The translations under genes were made by a program, and so were the position numbers. The notes under the pieces are model-generated. The model worked only from the letters and a program-made list of their open reading frames with translations, was not told where the DNA came from and did no database searches. 64,000 bases of DNA from Halalkalibacter sp. APA_J-10(15) (GTDB lineage Bacteria > Bacillota > Bacilli > Bacillales > Bacillaceae_D): NCBI RefSeq assembly GCF_023017105.1, contig NZ_JALKEV010000004.1, positions 234,603-298,602 on the forward strand, written 5' to 3'. Positions within the stretch are counted from its first letter, which is position 1. Every line of letters starts with the position of its first letter. Shown piece by piece: positions 37,437 to 46,217 of the stretch.

Positions 37437-37466
37437 GCATTTAAGAAAACTGCTACGCGGTTTTCT
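37437..37466. repeat. 30-bp direct repeat, copy 1 (AAGAAAACtGC hairpin)
   Basis: Identical over 30 bp to 37606-37635. Each copy is a hairpin AAGAAAACTGC/GCGGTTTTCTT with loop TAC and one G-T pair. The 140 bp between copies carries smaller hairpins (GAGCG/CGCTC, GTAGAC/GTCTAC) and no gene. Confidence 0.75.
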
Positions 37467-37605
37467 GATTTTGTCAAAAGCTTAAAACCTTAAACAAAGA
37501 GACTTTTGTGATTTCAATGGAGAGCGTCAGCTTCGCTCATGACACGGTAGACAGAAAGAAGACCATTTTCAGTCTACCTACAACCTTGTCATGTCTTTAC
37601 CCGAC

Positions 37606-37635
37606 GCATTTAAGAAAACTGCTACGCGGTTTTCT
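37606..37635 (-). terminator. obg terminator, copy 2 of the 30-bp direct repeat
   Basis: Same 30 bp as at 37437. Read leftward from obg, the stem ends in TTTTCTTAAAT directly after the obg stop codon, so it probably terminates obg transcription. Confidence 0.65.
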
Positions 37636-38918
37636 TAGTCAATAAATTCAAATTCGAAGCTTAGTAAGCGAACGATGTCACCATCTTTTGCACCGCGCTC
37701 GCGTAATGCTTCATCAACACCCATCCCTCGCATTTGTCTTGAAAAACGACGTATCGATTCCTCACGTGAAAAGTCTGTCATCTTAAACAGCTTCTCGATT
37801 TGAGCACCTGATAATACATAGGCTCCATCGTCATCACGAGTTATAACAAACGGTATGTCCTCTTTCGTATGCTTATACAACACACGAGTGGATTCCTCTG
37901 TTTCCTCATAAAGCGGAAATTCAGGAGTTTCTTCAATTTTATCAGCAATCGTAAGCAATAATTCACGTAAGCCTTGCTTGGTCACAGCTGATATTGGATA
38001 AATCGAGTAATCCTCCGTAAGTTTCTCTTTAAATTTCTCTAGATTTTCTTCTGATTCAGGCATGTCCATTTTATTCGCAACGATAATTTGTGGACGTTCT
38101 AGCAGACGCAAATTGTATTGCTTTAACTCATCATTAATGAGCAAGAAATCCTCATAAGGGTCTCGCCCTTCAAGAGCAGACATATCAATAACGTGTACAA
38201 TGACTCTCGTTCGTTCAATATGTCTTAGGAATTGATGACCAAGACCAACTCCTTCATGTGCCCCTTCAATTAAGCCTGGCAAATCGGCCATAACGAAGCT
38301 TCGTTGATCATCCGTTTCAACGACACCAAGGTTAGGAGCAATCGTCGTAAAATGATAATCAGCAATTTTCGGCTTTGCAGCTGATACAACAGATAATAAC
38401 GTTGATTTCCCTACACTAGGAAAGCCAACTAATCCAACATCCGCTAATACTTTCAACTCAAGAATGACATCACGCTCTTGCCCGGGTTCTCCATTTTCAG
38501 CAATTTCCGGTGCTGGGTTCGCCGGGGTAGCAAAACGCGTATTCCCGCGACCTCCGCGACCTCCTTTTGCAATCACCGCACGTTGACCATGCTCCGTTAA
38601 ATCAGCTAATACTTGCTCGGTCTCAGCATCCATTACCGTTGTCCCAGGTGGCACCTTCACAATCATATCCTCAGCATTCTTTCCATGCTGATTCTTCGGC
38701 CTACCATGGTCACCTCTTTGGGCTTTAAAGTGACGTTGATAACGAAAATCCATTAACGTTCGTAATCCTTCTTCCACTTCAAAGACAACACTTGCTCCGC
38801 GTCCACCATCTCCACCTGCTGGCCCGCCATCAGGAACATACTTTTCACGACGGAACGAAACTTGACCGTTCCCGCCATCTCCGCCTTTTACATACACTTT
38901 TACCTTATCAACAAACAT
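37635..38918 (-). CDS. obg: Obg, ribosome-associated GTPase
   Basis: 427 residues. The glycine-rich Obg fold fills about 1-158 ([34 protein letters not shown]). The G domain has GFPSVGKST (about 165-173), the switch region with [17 protein letters not shown] (about 212-216), NKMD (about 282-285) and SAVTKQG. The C-terminal OCT domain covers about 350-427. Essential GTPase for ribosome assembly, also linked to stress response and Spo0A activation. Downstream of spo0B by 12 bp, as in B. subtilis. Confidence 0.97.
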   Translation of the reverse strand: MFVDKVKVYVKGGDGGNGQVSFRREKYVPDGGPAGGDGGRGASVVFEVEEGLRTLMDFRYQRHFKAQRGDHGRPKNQHGKNAEDMIVKVPPGTTVMDAETEQVLADLTEHGQRAVIAKGGRGGRGNTRFATPANPAPEIAENGEPGQERDVILELKVLADVGLVGFPSVGKSTLLSVVSAAKPKIADYHFTTIAPNLGVVETDDQRSFVMADLPGLIEGAHEGVGLGHQFLRHIERTRVIVHVIDMSALEGRDPYEDFLLINDELKQYNLRLLERPQIIVANKMDMPESEENLEKFKEKLTEDYSIYPISAVTKQGLRELLLTIADKIEETPEFPLYEETEESTRVLYKHTKEDIPFVITRDDDGAYVLSGAQIEKLFKMTDFSREESIRRFSRQMRGMGVDEALRERGAKDGDIVRLLSFEFEFID

Positions 38919-38930
38919 CGATGTTTCACC

Positions 38931-39452
38931 TCATTTTTTCCAGAAGGATGCAGATAACAGACATTCATGCTCATGGAATTCTTCAACTTGAAGATTAAAC
39001 GGTTCTAATGTCTCCCACTCATCTTCATTCATTTTCACAACTCCATGAAAATCAAACGTTATGTGACAAGTCTTTTCTTTAAAAAGAAAAGAAATAAGTA
39101 CATTATGCTCTGCATCTTCGGTACACGTATCATTTAGTTTTTCCAATACTGACTGACATAATCGAAAAAGACGATCTTCTTCATGCTTAAGAGAAAAAGG
39201 CTCCCCAATGACCTCTAGTTCCAATTGAACAGGATGTTGATTCCAATGATAAGTAAGAAGATAATATTCGACTTTCGTCACATACAAGGACGATAGTCGA
39301 CTTTCACAAAAAGCTTGCTGAGCCGCTTTCTCGATAATGTCTTCAATTCGATCATACCGCTTAAGTTCTACGTTCGCTTTAATTAATTGGATAATATTTA
39401 ACCAATCATGTCTAGCATGACGTAACGCATTAATGACATCTTTTTCTACCAT
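38931..39452 (-). CDS. spo0B: Spo0B sporulation phosphotransferase
   Basis: 173 residues. The short helical hairpin near the N-terminus contains LRHARHDWLNIIQLI with H15, the phosphoryl-accepting His of Spo0B; the remainder is a degenerate HATPase-like domain that cannot bind ATP in the family. It passes phosphate from Spo0F to Spo0A. Beyond it, the rplU-ysxB-rpmA genes found in B. subtilis are missing; an ABC operon on the other strand stands there instead, after repeat G. Confidence 0.9.
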   Translation of the reverse strand: MVEKDVINALRHARHDWLNIIQLIKANVELKRYDRIEDIIEKAAQQAFCESRLSSLYVTKVEYYLLTYHWNQHPVQLELEVIGEPFSLKHEEDRLFRLCQSVLEKLNDTCTEDAEHNVLISFLFKEKTCHITFDFHGVVKMNEDEWETLEPFNLQVEEFHEHECLLSASFWKK

Positions 39453-39623
39453 TGCTTCCTCGTTCCCCTATCGTAATTAGTTCGTTCAATCTTTTTCTAT
39501 CGATATCTTACCACAAACTAATTGAAATAAGGGGAGGACATAGAGATTCGTAGTGGATTTCTTTATATATTGATGAAAGATTGCCAATTCCATCCTTCTT
39601 CACCAGCAAAAAAGTGAATTTAG

Positions 39624-39660
39624 AGGACACTGAAAAAGGACCAATCAACTTTTTCAGTCC
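39624..39660. repeat. ACTGAAAAAG hairpin at the spo0B/ABC junction
   Basis: ACTGAAAAAG (39629-39638) pairs with CTTTTTCAGT (39649-39658), loop GACCAATCAA. Fourth copy of this hairpin type in the window and directly next to repeat copy G. Confidence 0.62.
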
Positions 39661-39667
39661 CTTTTAT

Positions 39668-39731
39668 TTGAGTAGCCATGACTACACTCGTTGCGTGCTT
39701 GATACAAAAAAAACAATCGTATCAAGCTTTT
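39668..39731 (-). repeat. structured intergenic repeat, copy G
   Basis: On the minus strand: GCTTGATAC and GTATCAAGC arms (39719-39727 and 39697-39705) followed by ACGCAACGAGTGTAGTCATGGCTACTC, matching copies E and C. It is oriented opposite to the other copies and lies at a break in conserved gene order. Confidence 0.68.
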
Positions 39732-39811
39732 CAAATAAGACAACTTTCCGCTCATTACTGAACATTCACTAAAAAAAGTTAAAAACCCAACATTTCCAGT
39801 GAACTCGGGAA

Positions 39812-39839
39812 TTGACAGCATTCACGAATCTGTTATACT
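39812..39839 (+). promoter_or_regulatory. sigma-A promoter of the ABC operon
   Basis: TTGACA (39812-39817) and TATACT (39834-39839), 16 bp apart, about 75 bp before the ATPase gene. The rest of the 39453-39914 gap holds the two repeats and no gene. Confidence 0.6.
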
Positions 39840-39914
39840 AAAACAAGTTAAAACCGACAAGAGAAGTATGAATTATCAATTTTATAGCTCAACGAAGAGA
39901 GGAGGAGCTTATAA

Positions 39915-40760
39915 ATGGCTAATGTCAAAATTGAAAATGTTGGGAAAACATTTGAAAATAAAGAAGAAAAAACATCCTATACCGTTTTTAATGATATTCA
40001 TTTAGATGTTCAATCAGGTGAATTCGTATCCTTACTCGGTCCTTCTGGGTGCGGAAAGTCAACCTTATTAAACATTGTTGCTGGACTTGATCATGCAAGC
40101 AATGGTGTCGTCTATGTTGGAGACACTGCAGTTAAGGGACCTGGTGCAGACCGTGGAGTCGTCTTCCAAGAAGCAGCACTTATGCCATGGATGACCGTAC
40201 TGGATAATGTTATGTTTTCGATAAAGAAGCGATATGGCAAGAAAAAAGCGAAGGATCGCGCCATCGAATATTTAAAGCTGGTTCATTTAAGTAAATTTAT
40301 TAACTCTTATCCTCATGAATTATCTGGAGGAATGAAGCAGCGTGTATCGATTGCCCGAGCTCTTGCTATGGACCCAGAAGTGTTATTGATGGATGAGCCA
40401 TTCGGTGCTCTTGATGAGCAAACCCGCTCCATGCTTCATAAGGAAGTGCAATATATTTGGCAACAAACAAAGAAAACGATTCTGTTTGTGACTCATAACA
40501 TTCGTGAATCGATTTTACTATCTGATCGAATTGTCTTAATGGGAACAAGACCTGGAGGAATTATTGAAACCTATGATGTTCCATTACCTCGTCCACGTAA
40601 AACAAGTGATGAAGCTTTTACTTCATTAGAGGAACGAATTAGTCAGCGTCTAGCTGGAGAAATAGATAAAGTGATGAAGGAGGAGATGGGAGATGATTAC
40701 CGTAGTCAGAAGGCTACTCTTCTTTACAGTTCTCATCGGGATATGGGAGATCGTATATAG
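39915..40760 (+). CDS. SsuB/TauB-like ABC importer ATPase
   Basis: 281 residues. Walker A GPSGCGKST (about 43-51), Q-loop VFQEAALMPWM, signature LSGGMKQRVSIARAL (about 137-151), Walker B LLMDEPFGALDEQT and switch His in FVTHNIRESI. The sequence belongs to the nitrate/taurine/sulfonate importer group. Its last 22 codons overlap the permease gene by 68 bp, an unusually long overlap; those residues (after DD at about 260) look unlike a conserved tail and could be an extension. AGAGAGGAGG ribosome site. Confidence 0.92.
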   Translation: MANVKIENVGKTFENKEEKTSYTVFNDIHLDVQSGEFVSLLGPSGCGKSTLLNIVAGLDHASNGVVYVGDTAVKGPGADRGVVFQEAALMPWMTVLDNVMFSIKKRYGKKKAKDRAIEYLKLVHLSKFINSYPHELSGGMKQRVSIARALAMDPEVLLMDEPFGALDEQTRSMLHKEVQYIWQQTKKTILFVTHNIRESILLSDRIVLMGTRPGGIIETYDVPLPRPRKTSDEAFTSLEERISQRLAGEIDKVMKEEMGDDYRSQKATLLYSSHRDMGDRI

Positions 40761-41448
40761 ATTAGACGTTTTCGGAACGCAAATGTTTCCGTCTCCCTTT
40801 CTTTCGTTCGTAGAACTTTATAAAGGATTTTTTGAAACAGGGATTTTAACCGCCGCACTGACAACAAGCTTAGGCCGAATCTTGCTCGGGTTTGCACTTG
40901 CTATCATTATCGGTTCTATTTTAGGAATTACCCTTGCAACGTCAAAGTTGGCAGATGAAACACTTGGTTCACTAGTTGTTGCCCTACAATCCGTACCAAG
41001 TATTGTTTGGCTACCACTTGCACTTGTCATGTTCCAAGGTGGACCAATGGCGATTTTGTTCGTCGTGATTCTCGGGGGAACATGGCCGATGACGATGAAC
41101 GTAAGAATGGGTATGAAGAATGTTCAGCCCATTCTCATTCGGGCCGCGAGGACGATGGGCTACCGCGGCTTTGAGCTTATTTGGAAGGTCATGATTCCTG
41201 CGTCTATTCCATCCGCTTTAACAGGTATTCGTCTTTCTTGGGCATTCGGTTGGCGAGCTCTAATGGCCGCTGAATTGTTAGGTCGTGGTGGATTAGGAAG
41301 GACATTAATGGATGCACGTGATTTCTTTAATATGGAGCTCGTAATTGCGATTATGATTATTATTGCGGTTATCGGACTTATTGTTGAATATTTCATATTC
41401 AATCCAATCGAACGAAAAGTGTTAACTCGTTGGGGATATGCAAAATAA
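40693..41448 (+). CDS. SsuC/TauC-like ABC importer permease
   Basis: 251 residues, about six membrane helices. The EAA loop is RAARTMGYRGFELIWKVMIPASIPSALTGIRLSWAFGWRALMAAE (about 155-195), typical of the nitrate/taurine/sulfonate permeases. AAGGAGGAGATGGGAG before the ATG, inside the ATPase gene, supports this start. Followed by the binding protein gene by 36 bp. Confidence 0.92.
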   Translation: MITVVRRLLFFTVLIGIWEIVYRLDVFGTQMFPSPFLSFVELYKGFFETGILTAALTTSLGRILLGFALAIIIGSILGITLATSKLADETLGSLVVALQSVPSIVWLPLALVMFQGGPMAILFVVILGGTWPMTMNVRMGMKNVQPILIRAARTMGYRGFELIWKVMIPASIPSALTGIRLSWAFGWRALMAAELLGRGGLGRTLMDARDFFNMELVIAIMIIIAVIGLIVEYFIFNPIERKVLTRWGYAK

Positions 41449-41484
41449 TAATAGATTTTATAAGTAAAAGGAGAGAGAAACATC

Positions 41485-42516
41485 ATGAAAAAATGGATCT
41501 TACTGATCACTTCAGCTACACTATTGACATTCATTGCAGCATGTGGAACAGCGAATGAAAGTACAACAGGGGAGAATTCAGACGAAGAAGCTCCGGGTGA
41601 AGATGTTAGGATTGGCTACTTTCCTAACTTAGATCACGCAGCAGCGATTATCGGCAAGGAAAAAGGGTACTTCGATGAAGAATTAGGCAATCGAGGTTCA
41701 GAATATACTCACTTTCCAAATGGAAATGACTTTATTGATGCACTTTCAACTGGTTCATTAGATATTGGTTATGTTGGACCTGGTCCTGCCATTAACTATT
41801 TCTTAACAGGTGGCGATGTTGTTGTTCTTGGAGCGGCCGCAAATGGAGCAACATTAATCGTTTCCCGTGAGGATTCTGGAATAGAATCCTTAGATGACTT
41901 CGACGGAAAGTCATTTTGTACTCCAGGGAATGGATGTACACACAACGTTCAGCTTGAGATTATGTTAAAAGAACTTGGACTCGAATCAAATCGTGTCGGT
42001 GGTACAGTTGAACACCAATCACGTATACCACCCGCAAACATGGTGGCGATGTTCGAACAAGGACAAATTGATGCCGCTGCAGCACCTGAGCCTTGGGGAA
42101 CCTATTTAGAGCTAGAGTTAAATGCGAATGTTGTCGCTGAATGGGATAATGTATTCATTGGCGAAACGTTACCAAGTGTCGTCATTGTCACAACGAATGA
42201 ATTTCTAGAAGAAAATCCTGAAGCTGTAGAGGCTGTTCTTCGTGGACATAAGCAAGCCGTTGAATATACGCAAGAAAACACAGGAGACACGTTAAGCGCG
42301 ATTAATGATCATTTATACGAGCTCACACAAAATCGCTTACCAGACGCTGTTTTAGAAAAAGCTTGGACACGTATGGTTGTAACAACCGAAACGCATCCAG
42401 AAGCGTTGCAAGATTGGGCTGATGCTTCTTATGAGCTGAAATTTATGGATGCTGAACCAAATCTAGATGGATTTGTTGATACGTCAAAGCTTGATGCAAT
42501 TTTAGAAGCAGAATAA
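41485..42516 (+). CDS. SsuA/TauA-like substrate-binding lipoprotein
   Basis: 343 residues. A lipoprotein signal ends at TFIAACG (Cys 20), then an acidic linker and an NMT1/SsuA-like type-II periplasmic-binding fold: VRIGYFPNLDHAAAIIGKEKGYF, FIDALSTGSLDIGYVGPGPAINYFL, FEQGQIDAAAAPEPWGTYL. The C-x5-C pair in SFCTPGNGCTHN (about 144-155) is also seen in related proteins. Ligand (sulfonate, taurine, nitrate or thiamine precursor) cannot be settled from sequence alone; GYVGPGPA hints at sulfonate-type binders. Confidence 0.87.
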   Translation: MKKWILLITSATLLTFIAACGTANESTTGENSDEEAPGEDVRIGYFPNLDHAAAIIGKEKGYFDEELGNRGSEYTHFPNGNDFIDALSTGSLDIGYVGPGPAINYFLTGGDVVVLGAAANGATLIVSREDSGIESLDDFDGKSFCTPGNGCTHNVQLEIMLKELGLESNRVGGTVEHQSRIPPANMVAMFEQGQIDAAAAPEPWGTYLELELNANVVAEWDNVFIGETLPSVVIVTTNEFLEENPEAVEAVLRGHKQAVEYTQENTGDTLSAINDHLYELTQNRLPDAVLEKAWTRMVVTTETHPEALQDWADASYELKFMDAEPNLDGFVDTSKLDAILEAE

Positions 42517-42528
42517 GTCAAAATACAG

Positions 42529-42569
42529 AAAAAACACGGCACCTCAATTCACATGGGCCGTGTTTTTTT
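42529..42569. terminator. bidirectional terminator between the ABC operon and hemY
   Basis: AAAAACACGGC (42530-42540) pairs with GCCGTGTTTTT (42557-42567) around a 16-base loop; T-runs occur on both strands. Serves the convergent operons. Confidence 0.85.
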
Positions 42570-42590
42570 ATTCTACATTCAATGTAACGA

Positions 42591-44009
42591 TCATAACGAT
42601 CCCTTCACAAACATTAAAGCATCTTTGGCAGCTGCTTCTCCTTGATCAATACAGTCCGGCAAACCAATTCCTTTATACGCTCCACCAGCTAAATAAGCAC
42701 CTGGATATAATTTTTCGATATCTTCCGTTAGCTTCTCCACTTTGAAAGAATGGCCTACCTCATACTGAGGCATCGCTTCCTTCCATCGAGTCACATAGAA
42801 AAATTCAGGTTCACCTTCAATATGTGTGATCGTTTTTAAATCATCTAATGCGGCTTTCACAATTTGTTCATCCGATTGATCGACAATATTTGAATCATTC
42901 GGTCTACCGACATATGCTCTAAGTAATGCATATCCTTCCGGTGCAGTATGCTTCCACTTCTTATGAGTCCATGTACATGCTGTAATCACGTGATTACCTT
43001 TCTTTGAGACAACAAATCCTGTTCCGTCATATGGTAAAATAACCTGTTCCTCTCTAAAAGCCATCGCAACCGTTGCGACAGATGTTGCTTTCATCTCGTT
43101 CAAATAAGAGAAATGCTGATCATCGTTAAACAACTGTCCTGCGACCGGAGCAGGTGTTGAGACGATAACCGCATCATATCGTCTAGAGTTATTCATCAAA
43201 TGTACGTTATAGCTGTTTTCAGTCTTTACAATTTCGTTAATGTGAGCATTTTTATAAATCCTTCCGTTCTGTAAATAAGCTTCAATTCCATCTACAAATG
43301 ACTCTAATCCCCGTTTAAACGATAGAAACATCCCTTGCTTTTTCTCATTTGACTTTGTGAATGTTTGATTCTTTGCACGTTGCTTAGAAATGCCTTTAAT
43401 GAGACTACCATGCTCCTCCTCCATCTTTTGAAACTGGGGGAAGGTTGATTTCAAGCTTAATCGATCAAGGTCTCCCGCGTAAATTCCTGATAATAGAGGC
43501 TCTATCAGATGATCGACTACTTCATCCCCTAATCTCCTTCGAAAGAAATGACCTAACGAAATATCCTCATCCGACTCTGTAACAGGGGGTAGCATCAAAT
43601 CTTTTAAAGCAACAACCTTCCCGATAGGAGATAGTAAGCCTGTCTTCAAAAAAGGCTTTAATTGTGTAGGAATGCCCATAACAGCTCCTTCAGGCATTGG
43701 GTGTAACGTCTCACCCTTCAAAATAAAAGCTTGTCCTGTATCATTGGCAAGGAGCTCATCCTCCATCCCAATTTCCTTAGCGAGACGTGCCATACTTTGC
43801 TTTCGTGCTAAAAAAGAATCGGGCCCTCGTTCAATGATGAAGCCATTGCGATATTCCGTACGGATTTTTCCACCTAATCGATTAGTAGCTTCATACAAGT
43901 CATATTCAATGTTCGCTCCTCTAGCAATGGCTTGCTCTAAATGACAAGCAGCTGCTAGCCCGGTTATTCCTCCACCAATGATTGCGATTCGTTTCTTCAA
44001 CGTCCTCAC
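42591..44009 (-). CDS. hemY: HemY/CgoX coproporphyrinogen III oxidase, FAD-dependent
   Basis: 472 residues. FAD-binding start [19 protein letters not shown] (8-26), then [31 protein letters not shown] (about 40-70), and the C-terminal [23 protein letters not shown] (about 440-462). In Gram-positive bacteria this enzyme oxidises coproporphyrinogen III to coproporphyrin III. GTG start, overlapping the hemH stop as GTGA. Last gene of hemEHY. Confidence 0.95.
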   Translation of the reverse strand: MRTLKKRIAIIGGGITGLAAACHLEQAIARGANIEYDLYEATNRLGGKIRTEYRNGFIIERGPDSFLARKQSMARLAKEIGMEDELLANDTGQAFILKGETLHPMPEGAVMGIPTQLKPFLKTGLLSPIGKVVALKDLMLPPVTESDEDISLGHFFRRRLGDEVVDHLIEPLLSGIYAGDLDRLSLKSTFPQFQKMEEEHGSLIKGISKQRAKNQTFTKSNEKKQGMFLSFKRGLESFVDGIEAYLQNGRIYKNAHINEIVKTENSYNVHLMNNSRRYDAVIVSTPAPVAGQLFNDDQHFSYLNEMKATSVATVAMAFREEQVILPYDGTGFVVSKKGNHVITACTWTHKKWKHTAPEGYALLRAYVGRPNDSNIVDQSDEQIVKAALDDLKTITHIEGEPEFFYVTRWKEAMPQYEVGHSFKVEKLTEDIEKLYPGAYLAGGAYKGIGLPDCIDQGEAAAKDALMFVKGSL

Positions 44010-44938
44010 TCATTTCCAAAAAGCTTTTTTTCAACAACTGTTGCTAAACAATCAAGAAACTCCTGCTTTGCATTAGGCATTTCAGGTCGATAATAATCAA
44101 CACCAAGCTCATCCGTTACGACCTTACATTCGTAATCATTGTCATATAAAACTTCGAGGTGATCCGCCACGAATCCAACTGGGCAATAAACAAATGAAGT
44201 ATACCCATGCTGTTCATACAAGCTTTTCGTTAAGTCTTGTACATCAGGTCCTAACCAAGGGTCAGGTGTATTTCCCTCACTTTGCCAGCCTATTTCATAG
44301 TGCTTAACCCCTGCCTGCTTCGCAATAAGATCTGCCGTTTCTCGTAATTGATGAGGATAAGGATCCCCAACTTGTAAGATACGTTCTGGCAAACTATGTG
44401 CAGAAAAAATGACGCAAGATTTGTCATCATCCTTTATAAGCTTCATTGTTTCTTTGACTTGCCTTACCCAATAGTCAATGAATAGTGGTTCATCGTACCA
44501 ACTTTCTACACTCGTAATACGTGGACCAGCTATTTTCTCTGATTTTTCATGAGCACGTCCATTATAAGATTTCACACTGAATGTAGAGAAATGTGGCGCA
44601 AGTACAATACTAACAGCTTCTTCAATGCCATCTTGCTTCATTTGTTGTACCGCATCCTCAACAAATGGATCTATATGCTTTAACCCAAGATATGCCTTAA
44701 ATTCAATATGTTCAAATCGTTCATTTAAAGTTCGTTCAAGACCATATGCTTGATCCTCTGTAATTTTTGCTAATGGGCTAATCCCACCAATGGCTTCATA
44801 ACGTTCTGTTAAATCATCTAGCGCTTCCTGTGATGGTTTTCGACCATGTCTAATGTGCGTGTAATAAGGTTCAATTTCTTCTTTTTTTCTTGGTGTACCA
44901 TAAGCCATTATAAGTAGCCCAATTTTCTTCTTTGTCAT
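44006..44938 (-). CDS. hemH: HemH/CpfC coproporphyrin ferrochelatase
   Basis: 310 residues, monomeric soluble ferrochelatase. [28 protein letters not shown] at the N-terminus, metal-handling His in [10 protein letters not shown] (about 179-188), Glu in [16 protein letters not shown] (about 218-233), [19 protein letters not shown] (about 246-264). Inserts Fe2+ into coproporphyrin III in this lineage. 12 bp after hemE; ATG preceded by TAGGAGGATAT. Confidence 0.96.
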   Translation of the reverse strand: MTKKKIGLLIMAYGTPRKKEEIEPYYTHIRHGRKPSQEALDDLTERYEAIGGISPLAKITEDQAYGLERTLNERFEHIEFKAYLGLKHIDPFVEDAVQQMKQDGIEEAVSIVLAPHFSTFSVKSYNGRAHEKSEKIAGPRITSVESWYDEPLFIDYWVRQVKETMKLIKDDDKSCVIFSAHSLPERILQVGDPYPHQLRETADLIAKQAGVKHYEIGWQSEGNTPDPWLGPDVQDLTKSLYEQHGYTSFVYCPVGFVADHLEVLYDNDYECKVVTDELGVDYYRPEMPNAKQEFLDCLATVVEKKLFGNE

Positions 44939-44950
44939 ATAGATATCCTC

Positions 44951-45988
44951 CTATTTCGTCGTTGTATATTCATGAACAAATGCAGTTAATTTTCTTAACG
45001 TATCTGGGTTAACATCAGGAAATACACCATGTCCTAAATTGAAAATAAAGTTTGGTGTTTGCATTCCTTCATCTAAAATTGCTTTCGTTCGCTCTTCAAT
45101 TACATTCCAAGGCGCTAATAAAATCGCTGGATCTAAGTTACCTTGAACGGATTTTGTTACGCCTAACCCCCGTGCCTCTTGAATCGATAGTCGCCAATCA
45201 AGACCAACGACATCTAAAGGTAGTTCGTTCCACTCATGAATGAGGTGACTCGCGCCGACTCCAAACATAATGAGTGGAACACCCTCCTCTTTTAAAGCGG
45301 TGAAAATTTTCGTCATAACTGGCTTTACGTATGTACAATAATCTGCCACATTAAGGGTTCCAACCCACGAATCAAAAATTTGAATCGCTTGCGCACCAGC
45401 AGCAATTTGTGACTTCACATATGTAATCGTCATTTCTCCAAGCTTGTCCATGAGTAGATGCCACGCATTAGGTTCAGCATACATAAAAGCTTTTGTTTTA
45501 TTGTAATTTTTCGAAGGCCCTCCTTCAATCATATAGCTCGCAAGAGTAAAGGGGGCTCCTCCAAAGCTAATTAATGGTACAGAAAGCTGTTTTCTTAAAA
45601 GCTTAATCGTATCTAATACGTAAGGTACATCTTCTTCAGGACGTATGAAACCTAATCGTTCCACATCGGTTATAGAACGAATTGGGTTGTCAATAACCGG
45701 ACCAATGCCTGACTTAATATCAACATCGACTCCAATGGCCGGAAGTGGTGTCATAATATCTTTGTATAAGATTGCAGCATCATTGTTATATTGATCGACC
45801 GGCAATTTCGTCACATATGCACATATCTCAGGATCATGAGTAATTTCAAATAAAGAATATTTTTCTTTCAATGCTCGATATTCTGGCTGTGACCGTCCTG
45901 CTTGCCTCATATACCAAACAGGTACATGATCATGCACCTCGCCTCGGCATGCCTTTAAAAACGCGTCATTAAAATTAGATTGTGTCAT
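44951..45988 (-). CDS. hemE: HemE uroporphyrinogen decarboxylase
   Basis: 345 residues. Decarboxylates the four acetate arms of uroporphyrinogen III to give coproporphyrinogen III. Both family patterns are present: [16 protein letters not shown] (about 24-39) and [17 protein letters not shown]-type [20 protein letters not shown] (about 141-160); FDSWVGTL (about 205-212) is an active-site loop. First gene of hemEHY. Confidence 0.97.
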   Translation of the reverse strand: MTQSNFNDAFLKACRGEVHDHVPVWYMRQAGRSQPEYRALKEKYSLFEITHDPEICAYVTKLPVDQYNNDAAILYKDIMTPLPAIGVDVDIKSGIGPVIDNPIRSITDVERLGFIRPEEDVPYVLDTIKLLRKQLSVPLISFGGAPFTLASYMIEGGPSKNYNKTKAFMYAEPNAWHLLMDKLGEMTITYVKSQIAAGAQAIQIFDSWVGTLNVADYCTYVKPVMTKIFTALKEEGVPLIMFGVGASHLIHEWNELPLDVVGLDWRLSIQEARGLGVTKSVQGNLDPAILLAPWNVIEERTKAILDEGMQTPNFIFNLGHGVFPDVNPDTLRKLTAFVHEYTTTK

Positions 45989-46058
45989 TTCGCCACTCCT
46001 TCACCTATTCATCCGTTCTTTTAATTACTACTTCTACTATAATCACCCAACTGTTAGC

Positions 46059-46085
46059 TGTATACACATTCCAACACAATGTCAA
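46059..46085 (-). promoter_or_regulatory. possible promoter of hemEHY
   Basis: Read leftward, TTGACA and TATACA, 15 bp apart (two below the ideal), about 70 bp before hemE. Confidence 0.35.
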
Positions 46086-46125
46086 AAAATCGCCTAAGAA
46101 ATACGCAATAGCGCCTTTTCTTAAT

Positions 46126-46216
46126 AACGTCGCGCGTAACCGTTACAGTGGTATGAGCATTTCTGAAAATGGGGTACTTTCAGAAATGCGTGTAACGAGC
46201 GAAGCCGACGCCCATA
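46126..46216 (+). repeat. structured intergenic repeat, copy D
   Basis: Three nested pairings: CGTCG (46128-46132) with CGACG (46206-46210), CGTTAC (46141-46146) with GTAACG (46192-46197), GCATTTCTGAAA (46157-46168) with TTTCAGAAATGC (46178-46189). The 3' end GTAACGAGCGAAGC...CGCCCATAT aligns with copy B. The apical stem differs completely in sequence from other copies. It abuts the end of pbpF. Confidence 0.62.
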
Positions 46217-46217
46217 T

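Noticed and set aside
37438-37635. CRISPR-like direct repeats
   Set aside because: Only two copies with a long unlike spacer and hairpin structure; no cas genes.
39799-40005. 68-codon plus-strand frame before the ABC ATPase
   Set aside because: Overlaps the promoter and the ATPase start; no ribosome site; composition not protein-like.
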